DNA from: Ovis canadensis
Taxonomy: Eukaryota; Chordata; Mammalia; Artiodactyla; Bovidae
Direction of reading: 5' to 3'
Length of the DNA: 64,000 nucleotides
NCBI RefSeq assembly: GCF_042477335.2
Contig: NC_091247.1
Location: forward strand, 224,092,001-224,156,000
Shown: piece after piece, positions 11,701 through 23,700 of the stretch
Position numbering within the stretch: position 1 is the stretch's first letter
Layout of the letters: every line of letters begins with the position of its first letter
Program-made: the position numbers and the translations under genes
The notes under the pieces: generated by a model
Database searches by the model: none
Told to the model about the DNA's origin: nothing
Seen by the model: the letters and a program-made list of their open reading frames with translations, nothing else

Positions 11701-14700
11701 GATACACATGAGGTGGGCGGGCCGGGGGGAGAGCAGCCATCGGCCGACGGGTGCACAGAAAAGACAGCCACCAGTCCTGGTTCCCGTGGCCCACTTCGGC
11801 CCTGCTGCACCTCTCTCACCTTGGCCATGGCCACGGCGCCCTTCTCGGTGAAGGTGTTGTCGTTCAGGTTGATGACTCGCAGCAAGGGGTTGATGGCGAA
11901 GGCTTGGGCCAGGGCAGTGACGCCGGGGTGGTTGATGCCGTTCTGGGGCATGTGGACCTCCTCCAGAGTCCCGATGATCTGCCGGGGGCAGGAAGGAGAG
12001 CAGTGGGCCCCGAGGTGTGGGGCGGGGCCAGGGGATACCCCGCGGGCAAGAGGGCAGTACCACCCACCAGGCATGGGAGGGGCTTGTCTGTCGGGGAACA
12101 ACCACACCTGATCCTCTCGTCTCACGAGGGAGACCTACCTGGGATTAGGACCATCACCAGACAGATGACTGAGATCAGAGGGGCTAAGTCACTGGCCCAG
12201 GGCCACAGCTCTGAGCACTGGCGTCTCTGTCTGGCACCTCTGCACTGCAGGGACCCTGGGCTCTGGCCTGCAGTCAGCCCAGGCCCTGCTCTGTATAATG
12301 CAGAGCCGCTTGGCCTTTCTTCATGGGGATCCTGCTGCCTTATTTACAGAGTACGAGTGGCAGCCCACGTTCTGCATCCTTTTCTGGGAGTGAGGGGGCT
12401 TCCTGAACCTAGCGAACCCCCTCATTCCAGTCTTCCCTACCTCCTTTTCTCTGCCTGGAACACTCTGTCTCCTCCTTTTGCTGGCATTTTCTTGACAGGC
12501 TGATCCTCATGTGTTCAACAGCTCTCATTTTGGATGCCTCCTCCCCCAGGAAGAGTTCCTGGATTACCCTACCCCAACCCCCACCCCCAGCACAACCCAG
12601 CACTCTTCCTCTCTGCCCCCAGAGTGCCTCATCCTTGCCCTCTCACAGTGTTCATCCCTCTGAAGTGTCAAAGCCACCTTTCTGTCTGCATCCCAACGGC
12701 CCCCAAGATCTCAAGGAGAGGCCCACGACCCAGTCTCCAACACCACCCTGGAGGGGCTGAGGACAGGCCTGGCCTAACTCTGTACCCAGGCACCTTGTCG
12801 GCTCTGGGTGCCCAGCACAGCATGGGGATTCACAAATGAACACAGGCAGCCCAACTGAGGCACATTCCAAGTCAGGGCTCTTAATATTTTCTGTGCCACG
12901 GACCATCGGGCAACCTGGTAAAGCCCCAGGGCTCCCCTTCTGGATGTTTTTAAATTTTAAGCTAACTTATACAGACTAACAAATCAATTCAACTGGAAGA
13001 CAAGTATCAAAACATTTAGAAAACTGCCTAAATGTCTGCTGTAGTCATACACATACCTCTTAATAAGACCTTGGTGTACCATTAACCTTAATGTATGAGA
13101 AACAAATAACTCTGTCTATCCACAACTGCTATCATTTGACATGAAGATACCTGTGATTTCTCCTGGTAACAAAGCCACAAGAATTTCTGAAGCTGAAGTT
13201 TACTGTCCACATTCACCATGGAAGGTAAATGCTGCATTTTATTAGCTCTGGTAGTGAAACAATCATGCAATATCCCCCTGGCCGCGTTCAAAGCCTTCCT
13301 GAGCTCTATTCACAGACCAGTGGGGTCCCACAGCGTGCATGCTTGGTCATGTCCAACTCTATGCAACACCACGGACCATAGCCCACCAGGCTCCTCTGTC
13401 CGTGGGATTTTCCAGGCAAGAATATTGGCGCGGGTTGCCATTTCCTACTCGAGGGGATCTTCCTGACCCAGGGATCGAACCCAGTCTCCTGTGTCTCCTG
13501 CATTAGAAGGCAGACTCTCTACCACTGAGCCGCCGGGGAAGTCCACGGAGCTGACCTAGACGCCCTGCCCTGAAGGACGCCTGAGAGCGCCCGCTCCAGC
13601 TGCTGCTCCTGCCCTCCTCCCGGGCTCATGGGCCAGCTTCACGGGCTCCATCCCAGCACCCTCCTCACTGGAGCCAGAGACTGCGACCCCACAGGCCGGG
13701 GCCAGCACTCAGGCTGCTCTGGCACTGCCGCTCGTTCCCCAGCCTGGCAGGTCACAAACAGCACTGATGACTCACCCCAGAAGGCGGATCACGCCACCTT
13801 TCAGACCTGAGTGATGAGGATCCTGTCCCGAGAGGGTGAGCTAGCAGCCTCGGAGGGGGAGGCGAGCCGCCCGAGGTCTCTTGGCCAAGTTCTAGCGTCC
13901 GCCGGCCATGCTCAGCCTGCCCCAGGGCAGGGAGGGCAGAAACCACTCACCCCGAAAGCTTCTGCCAAGGCGGTGGCTCCGTCATTCTCCAGACGGTTTC
14001 TGCCGGCCACGAAGACCTTCAGTGCCAGCGGCTTGCCTTGGGCACTGGACTTCCGATGGCACTCGGTCAGAGCTGCTGCCAGGATCTGGGGAAGGCAGGA
14101 GGCCCTGGTTTCCAACGTGCCGCACCAGCCACATCCCGGGTGGATGCGGGACGACAAACGGCCCAGCAGCAAGCCCCTCAGCTGGGCCCAGCAATTTGCA
14201 GGAACACGGGCTGTGACATCCACCTCTGTGTCCGCCTGTCCCGTCAGCCTGTGGGGCTTAGCCCCATGGTAGGGACGGGGAGAGGGAGACATCAACACCG
14301 AGTCATGTGGGCAAGGGGCTTCATGGTCGGCCCACTTTAGCGCCACGACCCTCTGTCAGGTGGGCACCATAACTCCCACACTCTGGCTGAAGGAACTTCG
14401 GCTCAGAAAGAGACAGAAACTTTCCCGCAGATACCACACAAGCAGCACACCCTGGACGGAACCCGAACCTTCTGGCATCTCCTCCACGCTCCGCAAGGCC
14501 TCAGGGGAGCCAGCCAAGAGGGCAGGGCTCACCCCACCATGACCCAGCTGACACCCGCCCAGGCTCCGACCAGCCATGCAGCGGGGGCTCAGCTGCTGGG
14601 AGTAAAAACCTAAAACCGGGTTTGCCCTGACCCTGGGGTGGTGCCAGGAGGCGGCCTCTATCTAGTGACACCAACAGAGCGAGAGGTCACAAATACCAGT

Positions 14701-17700
14701 CGGCTGGTGGGTTGGAAGTGGAGAGACCGCAGTATAGAGAATAGAAATGGCTCTCGGGCAGCGCAGCAGCAGAGACGCTCACACACACCTGCCAGGCCCT
14801 GAGCGCTCCCGGCCAAGATGCTTTCACACCTCATTCAACCTCAAAACCAGCCGGGAGACAGAAGGTATTAGCCTTGCTCTACAATGAGGCACGGGGTCAG
14901 TGTGGCTGCACACAGCTCTACTCTGGGGCACATACAGGACCCGGGACACCGCCAGCTTGACCCCGCGACGGCGGGGGTCGGGCGTGTGCTCAGGTCAGAG
15001 CCCGGCGACTCTTGCTACAGGCCAGCCTGAGGGATCTGCAGAGGCGGCTCTACTCCGGGTGGGGCTGGACTGGTCTCCTGTGGTGAGGCAAACACTGTTG
15101 CCTTAACACACAGCTTACTGCCCCTAGACCAGAGGCGTGCGGGCTGAGACGGTCCAGCATGAGCTGCCCACCCTCCCGTGGGGCAGGAGGCGATAGGCCA
15201 TGTGCAGGGCAGGCCACCTCAAGCACACACAGGCGTCTCCAGCTGCTCTGACTGGCCACGGGGATGCTGGTTCAAATCCCACATCTGGCCCATGCTAGCT
15301 ACATCATCTGAGGCACTCAACCCAAGAGCTCTAAGCTCAAGTGCCGTTACCTGAAAAGGCAGGGACAGTGTCACCCACCTCTCAGTAAGCGGGGAGAATT
15401 ATGGTGGCACACCTTCAAAGAGAAGACGTCCCTGTTTGCTGTCAGTTCCTAAGTCCTGGCCCCCTGTTCTTTTTGGTCAGACGGTGAGGGAAGGAGAATG
15501 GGAATGCAGACCGGCACTTGGCCCTTCTAGAAGCTGGGCCAGAAGCAGCCAGAATGGGCCAAGAAGAGAATAATCAAGACTGGCCTCCCCGGCCCATCTG
15601 CCCTGGCCAGCCTCGTTGCTGGCAGGACAGGGGAGGCACCCTGGGCAAGGCTCTGACCAGGGACAGAGGTGAGCTGTGCCCGGACCTCCCTGAGTGGCCC
15701 CTCGCTCTGGGTCCCTCCGCCACTGCACACGCCAGGCCTCACGTGGCTCTGGCAGCTGTTCCGAGGGCACAGCTGGTCTGGTGATGCCCAAACCCTGTGC
15801 TCTGCAGAGCCAGCAGGTTGGAGCACGTCTGCAGTACTGCCTGTGGGTTGCCAAGGCAACACAGAACTGAGGATGGTTGCTTGGCAACCCCACCCTCACA
15901 GATCCATCTCCTCTCCCCACTGGCCATAGGCTGCTGCCTTTGAGGCCTCTGTCCTTTGAAGAGAAAAACAAGAGGCGAACCATCCCAGACGGTGGGTGGC
16001 CAAGGGCACATACTCCAGGCGGATGCAGACGTAGCAGGGGACCAGGCAGGGAGGAAGGCGGAAGACACAGGGATGTGGGGGAGGGAGTGGCCGCACCCAC
16101 CTTGCCACCACCGATGCCCATGCCGCAGTTGTTGAGCTTGAGTTCGTGCAGCGTGAAGCAGGCGGAGCTCTTGAGCAGGGCCTCGAAGCCTCGCACACCG
16201 TCAGGCCCGAAGGCGTTGTCACTCAGGTCCAGCTCCACCAGCTGGGCCCCGGCCGTGATGAGTCCCTCCCCGAGAGAGATCTGGGCACAGAAGAGCTCGT
16301 GTTAGTTTCACAGACAGGGACCAGGTGCTACTTCTGTGCCAGGCCCTTCCTGCCCTCGGGGGGCATCTGGCAGGTGGGGACCTGGCAGAGACACAGACCG
16401 TTTCAGTACAGAGCTGACCATGTTACATCGGACTGAAAACCCTGCGGTCATTCGGGAAAGCTTCCTGCAGGAGGCCACATCTGAGCTCAGTCTGGATGAG
16501 CAGCAGCCAATCACGGAATATGAGGAAGTTCCAGCCAGCAGTAAACCCAGGAGCAGAGGGACACAGCACGAAGCAGCAAGCTGTGTGTCTGGGGACAAGC
16601 CTCGACGAGAGGTGGGGGTCAACTTAGGCAGGCGCCAGGCCAAGAACTGTGAACTGGGGCCTGAGCGCAGTGGGCTTGGAGGCACGTGAAGGGTACAGAA
16701 GACAGGGCCCCAGACCTGGGGAGGGCAGACGGACAGGCGGAGGGAGGCTGGAGGCTGAGTCCCACCCGGGGTGTGAGACAGGGATCCAGGCAACAGGAGC
16801 GGCTGCGGGGGCCAGTGTGATGACAGGTGGTAGAGGGGAAACTGAGACTCGGCAGGGTTCTCACAGAGGGAGGGGGGACCTGCAGAGACGGGTTCACTGG
16901 ACAGGGAGGGGAGGAAGAACCACCAATGCCCCAGGGTTTCCAGTGGTGACTGAGCACCCGGGGTGGGTGCCCCTTTCCCTGCCTCAGCTCAGGACCAGAT
17001 GTGGCCAGAAGGCACTGAGCTCTCCCGGAACCTGCCAGGCTGGGACACCAAAGTTCCCCAGGACAAGCGGGTGGGGCGAGGTGGCTCTGCCAGGGCTGGG
17101 CATGGAGGGGGCAGGGGTTCAAGGTGGCAGGCATGGGGAATACACTGCCCTTGATCCAGCGATGGACAGGGCAGCTGAGGCAGTTTCCACGGCCCCCAAC
17201 CCCAGATCGACAACGAAGGGCCATTCTCTGGCTCCCCCATTACCCCGCTGAAGAAAGCCCAGCCCCAGTGATCGGGCTGCAACTGACCTCAGCCCTTAGG
17301 CAGTCAGAGGCTCAAGCCCTCCCTCTACACCACTCCACCCTTCCTGCATTTCACGCCATTCCCTGACCCCAAATTCGTATTCCTGTTTCTGAGACTTGCT
17401 CTCACCGTAAGTTTAATATGGAAATCATGCCTTCTGCAGAACTTGAGAAGATTAAAGGCTAAAATGTAGGTAAGACAACAGCGCAGAGGCGCCCAGCCAG
17501 GATCTAGCCAGTCAGTCTCCTTCAACTTTTCTAACTCAAAATCCTCCTGCACACACTCACATCAATTCATTTAACCTGCGCTCTGAATCCTCGCCGCCCC
17601 TGGTTCCTGTCCACCCTTGGGGGCTAGCATCCAGCTTGAGCAACTCTGCTGGGGCTCCATCAACCTCCCACCCAGGGAGCCCGCCCTCCAGCTTCCCCGT

Positions 17701-20700
17701 GGGGACAGCTGTCCCATCCTGGATGGCCCTTAACTGTCTGTTGGACAGAAGTACTTTAGAGATGAAGCTAGTGCTGGCATCTTAGGAGGCCCGGTGCTGG
17801 CTGATCGGAGGCCTGAGAAGATAGGACCGGAACCTTGCCGAGAGCACCATGCTGGGAGGCCTCACTGGGAGGCTGCCAGCCCCGCCCCCTCCCCTTGAGC
17901 CCCAGGAAAGCCACGTTGGGTCCTGTGACCCTCCAGTGCCTCCCACACATGCACACAGGCTGGGAGCGCCACCCAAGCCAAGCTGAGCCCCAGGAATGGG
18001 GAAATGGAAAACAGGCAGAGAGAAGGCACCCATGATGAGAACCAAAGCAGAAAGAGTGGCATTGGAGAAAGGGAGGGGCCGGAGGAAGACAGGGCGGCCT
18101 ATGTGCAGAGTCAAGTCGAGAGGGACCTCAGGATGCAGAGAAGGAGGGGCTGGGATGAGGGGATAATCATCTGGGGAGGAGACCCACGCTGCTTGTAGGC
18201 GAAATCTCTGAGCTCAGGTCTCTGCTGCACTTCCTGTCACTGGGCCGCCCAGTCTCCCAGGGACCCTGAGTCCTCACTTTGGCTCCCCATCACCGCGTGC
18301 ACTGCCACCTGCTTGTCAGGACACAGACAGCGACTGTGCTCGCCCGCTGCCTGGGCACAATCTCGGCCACCCCCAGGGCACTCTCAGCCTCCACAAAGAG
18401 GAGGCTGTGAGGGAAAGCCCTGGGAGGCGCTAAAGGGGTCCCTGCGGCCCAGGTCGCAGGCAGAGGTCGCCTTCACTCACCAGGGCGGGGGGGATCTCCG
18501 ACCGCAGCCTCCCCGTGAACATGTCGCTCCAGTGGCATCGCTTTGGAAGAAAAAAGAAAGTTAGCCAAAACCCCTGGAGGTGGCCTTCAGACAGCTCCTC
18601 ACCCCCATGGACTTGGGACCAGCTGTGATGGACACTGACAGGACCTGGAAGCCCCAGACGAAAGGACCATGGGGATCAGCAGCAGTGTCAGGAAAACCCT
18701 CCATCTGTCCAACCCTCTGGTTTTCAGAGAAAAAAGTAATCAGGCTGAGAGGGAGGGGACTGGCCCCTGGCCCCCCAGCAAGGCAAGCGGAAGGACCAGG
18801 ACCAAGACCCCAGACTCCTGGCCCAGTGCTCCTTCCCAGTCCAATTTTCCCCCATGGTGTGGGCCATAGCAACACGGGACGTGATCTTGGAGAGTGGAGG
18901 AATGGAAACGAGATAATATAGAACCCAGCAGTGAAGAAATTACTCTTTTCAACCCTCCTTACCACCTCCAGAAGACAGGTTTGGTTTGGGGTTGGTGAGT
19001 CTCACCCATGCCCCCACTTCCAGCTCATCTGCCTTTTTAACAAAGGGAGAGAAGGCTTCAGGTTCAGACCCTTTACACGGCAGCGACCTCGAACTAGAAT
19101 TTAATGACACTGATTTCCTTTGCAGTAAGGGATGTGATTTTCCAGTTACAGAAGAAATAGCGTTTGCTTTTAAATTACTTCCAAGTGAGCTGATTTAAAG
19201 GCCATACCAGTTAAATATCACAAAAGCAGTGGCCACGTGGCTGGGTCACATACCATGCTGGGGAGCAGAGTTGAGGCTCCCAGCACACAGCCCTAACTCT
19301 AACGCTAGCTCTGTGTCCACTTAAAATATCACCTCTGGCAGCTCTCACCTTTCCTGGCCAACCCTCAGAAAAATGGACACAGGAGAAGCAACTCTCCCCT
19401 GAAACCCAGGCCTTAACACGTGTGAACCAGACCCAGCATTAAGTACTAAAGAAGCTGATGCTGGCAAAACTCTCGCATCCTCCACTAAAGCAAATCACTG
19501 ACACCCCTGCAGACATTCTACACCTGTACGCAGGTGTGTGGGGTCAGAACCGGCAGCTCCAGACTAAGCACCTCCCTACAGACAGTGTTCTCATCCAGAG
19601 GCTTCCCCAACCCAGCTCTGACGGGCTGAGGCCAGGGGCTCTAGGGCACGCGGCTGCCTTCGAGTCCTGGCTCAGCTGACCCAGGCCTGCCACTCCCTGA
19701 CTGAGCTCCAGCATCTTATCTCTGAAACAGGCTTCAGGCCTCACTCATCTCCACGCGGGCAGTGCAGCAGTTGAGAGGCTGGGGTACTGTCTGGGCTGGG
19801 TAAGCCTGGGTCACCCTTCGCTCACCTGGCAAGACCTAACGTCTGAGGCGCTACCAGAGTGGAGCTACCATCTTATCTCGCCTCAGCGCTATGCCCAGAA
19901 GGGCACCGGGCTCACGGGCACCTCTGCCCCGGCCGCTGCTCCAACACCCTCAGCTTCTTCCTGCAGAGGCAAGCTTGCAACTCTGCGGCGAGGTGAGTCA
20001 AGGCCCTGGGTCTGCACAGGGGGATGCAGAACAGGCCCTGCTCCCACAGCGCAAGCGCTCTCGCTCCAGCCGGCCTGTGGTCACCATGGCAACCACCCAC
20101 GGAGGAAAAACTCCTCTGCATCAAGGAGCCCAGATGCCATGCAAGGCCAGGCAGTGTAGCCTGCAGCCAACGGATGCCTAGGCTCAGCTGCAAGCACGTC
20201 TCCTCTGTTCCTGTCCTTCAGGGATCACCCGGGAGAGCAGAGTTCTTCACAGAAAAACGTCCCAGCTCATGCACAGGCAAAGGACAGGCCCTGGGCAGGA
20301 GAGCAGAAGCAGCCCTGCCTTGGCTGTCTATTAAACCTAACCGTGATCCTCCTGAGGACACGAACATCAGGGGCCACGCCGTTGACCAGCTCGGGGCCCT
20401 CCGCTTCCTCTCTCGGCCCTGGCCTTGTCTGCCTTCCCATTCAGAAAGCCCTCGGGGCCACGGAACGTGTGCTGGACTTGAAAATGTGAGCACAGCTCAG
20501 CCTCTGACCAGCAGCAGGTTCTGGGGAGGCTGATTCAGCCGCTCTGAGGCCTCAGTTCCCTTGACTCACAAGATGGAGACACAGCTTTATGATGGCACTT
20601 CTCTCTCAGAGCATGCTGAAGGACCAGCATTCAGAGGAACTCGCTGACAAACACCAAAACAGAAGAATCTCTGGGTTGGCTAAGGAAGGGCACTGCTTGC

Positions 20701-23700
20701 GTCTAACCTTCGAGAAAGGACCAGCCATTCGGCTGTGAGAAGGGCAGCTAGAAGGCCCCCAGTGAGCAGCCTTCCAACCGCCAGAACCTGAGCTGAAGGG
20801 TGGGCCATTTCTGCCCCAAACCTGCCTCCTCCGAGGGGCAGTCTTTGCTGAGGAGTCTTTGCCGAGGCTGGACTGAGCATCTGTCAGAACAGCTCCCAGA
20901 CCTGCGACACCAGCTGCAGGCTCTCTCCAGCTCTGCTCTTTCCTTTTTCCCTTTCTCACGTGACCCGGTAAACCTCTTATCCTCCTGACACCTTCTCCGG
21001 GTCTGTGACCGCTGGGCTCTAGCAGACACATCACACGGGCAGAGGGGCCCCGGCCAGCGCTGTGCCCTGAGGTGACCACCCCAGGGCCCAGGAGGGACTG
21101 GACACAGGCACCTGCCCGGGGGGTGGTGTGTGAGCAGAGGCCTGTCCCCAACCAGGATGGGCCTGCTCGCCCCCGACCTCACCTTCAGCTCCGACTTCTT
21201 CTCCAAGGCCTTGGCGATAACCCTGGCTGCCTCCACGCCCACCGTGTTGCCCTCCAGGCGCAGGGCCTCTAAGCCGTCAAAGTCTTCAATCTCCTTAATC
21301 ACGTCTTTGGCTGCCCGGGGACCAAAAAAATCAGAATCTCAGACTTCTGGAGTCCTGGGCCACAGATGCAGGAGCTGAGGCCCAGCAACCACCTCGTCCC
21401 TCACGACTGCCAGGGCTACGGTGTGCCTCCTGGGTGCCAGGCCCGGCTCACCAGGGGCTCAGACAGGCTCACAGCACAGCAGGCACGTGGCTATGCGGGC
21501 AGTTCCTCTGTAGTTGTTAGCAGTTAGTCGCTCAGTCGTGTCTGACTCTTTGAGACCCCATGGACTGTGCCCCGCCAGGCTCCCCTGTCCATAGGATTCT
21601 CCAGGCAAAAATACTTGAGTGGGCAGCCATTCCCTTCTCCAGAGGATCTTCCCAACACAGGAATCAAACCCGGGTCTCCTGCACTGTAGGCAGATTCTTT
21701 ACCATCTGAGTTACAATTCCTCTGTAATGAGTGTTAAAACAAGTCATGTATGCAAGGCTTGGGAACCAAGGGAAAAGAGGAACTGACCGGTGTGGGTGAA
21801 GAAGGTGCTCAGGGCACCCTGCTGGCGGTGTGGGTGGAGCCTGCCAAGAAGGGGAGAACCCCAGCAGGGCAGGGAGGCAGCACACAGGCATCTAGGGTGA
21901 GGGACTCGGGCTGGCGTGTGCATCAGAGCGCTGCTTTATTGTGATGAAAAATCCCATACACTCTAAATGCCAATCAACAAAGGGCAGGTTAACTCACTGG
22001 GGCATGTGATATAAATAGTCACACTGATGTCACTATGAATGGCAACAGAGGTGTTTACCTGACTTGAAAAATAATCATCTTACAGTGATAAGTGGAAAAT
22101 GAGGTTATCCAATGCTGTTTGGTCTTATAAAACGTATGAAAACACACACACACAGACACACACACACAGACACACACACACACAGAGACAAACACACACA
22201 GACACACACACATAGACACACGCACATGCACACACGCGCACACGCACACACACACGTTAAAGCAGTTATCTCCAGGTGGTGGGATTCTGGTTCAATCTGT
22301 GTTTTTCCAGCATCTGTTCAATGTACTCTCAATGTGTCTGGTTAGAAAGCAGCTTTTTAAGTATCTGTAATTATGACCCCAATTACTTAAAAAAAAAAGA
22401 GGAACTCAACTATATGTAAAATGCATCAAAATTAACAGTAGTTACGCCCCTGGGCTGTGTTACAATGAAGATAGCTTCCCCCCTTCTCTCAGTGCTTCTG
22501 TATGCTACAATGAGCACGTATTAATTTCACAATCTGAAAAAACCACGCAGGTTACATGAAAGACAAACCTAGTCTGGCTGGCACAGGATGGATTGGGGTA
22601 ACATGGTGGGGAAGAGACGGAGAGGAATGTGAGAAAGAGGGGAACACGACCTTCTAGGCTACAACAACCACAGAAGGGTTGTCAGAAAGTCTGTGATATG
22701 CTGGGACTTCCCTGGTGGTCCAGTGGTTAAGAAATTCCCAATGCAGGGGGCCTGGGTTCGATCCCTGGTCGGGGAACTAGATCCCACAGGCTACAGCTAC
22801 AACGAAGACCCGGTGCAGCCCAACAAACAGTTTTAAAAGAGGAAGTTCGTGACCTGCAGCCTCTAAGGGGCTCCCTGAGAAGCTGTCAGAATCGGGGGAG
22901 AGATGCGCCTGTCTTCCTCCTCTTCCCCCTCCCGCCCCCCGCCAACAGTAGCACCTCCTCAGAAACCCTTGCTACCTCCAGCCAGGTCAGTTTTTCCTTC
23001 GGCCCTGTCGTGCAGTATGCTGGATCTTAGCTGGGATGGACTGTGTGGAGTCCTATCCACTGGACTGCCAGGGAGGTCCCTGAATGGATACTTGATCATT
23101 ATACAGAGATTTTATTAATACCAGCTTCCTCACTGGGTCATCGGTTTGTGAAAAAAGGGCCTTTCCTCTTCTCACTTTGCCTCTGCTCACTGCCACCACA
23201 TCTCCTAAGGTTGTCACTGACAGGTCTGGTCTCGTTGAGTGACCTGAAGTAAGTGCGTGCCTACGAAGGTCACACAGCTTGAGAGTAGTGACCAGCATTC
23301 ATTTTATGACGAGAAAGGCTAGACAGGTACGAGCCTCCCATTTCCTAGGAAGGTACGCTGGGGCTTCAAAGAATGAAGCCACTCTGCCCAGGAGTTCAGG
23401 GGAAATGGCAAAACTGAGCTGCAGACTGGTTTTCCCAAAATGAACGTATGTGCTGCTCCCCAAAGCCTTGCTTCTGTGCACAAGCATAGACTTCACACAG
23501 GGGGACCTCGGCAGAGAAACCCCCGAAGCCCTTTCCCCCTTTGGAGCTGCGACTCCAGAGCGCCAGGTGTCCAGGCCACTTCTGCAGCTGGCACTCAGGG
23601 GCAGGGCTGGCGTGGCCTCTCAGCCCTTTGGAAGACCTGCTCCAACAGGGCATCCCCCTAACATCCAGGGAACGGCCGGCTCACCAGGAGGGAAGATGGC

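Larger units (their letters stand above)
11979..13950 (-). other. RANGAP1: RANGAP1 intron 5, with L2, an unclassified old repeat and a Bov-tA
   Basis: Between donor GTGAGT (13945-13950) and acceptor CGGCAG. Holds L2 at about 12400-12850, an AT-rich ancient repeat at about 12880-13290 and an antisense Bov-tA at 13333-13544. Confidence 0.75.

Noticed and set aside
22055-22345. Cys/Val and His/Thr repeat open frames
   Set aside because: Simple translation of the CA microsatellite.
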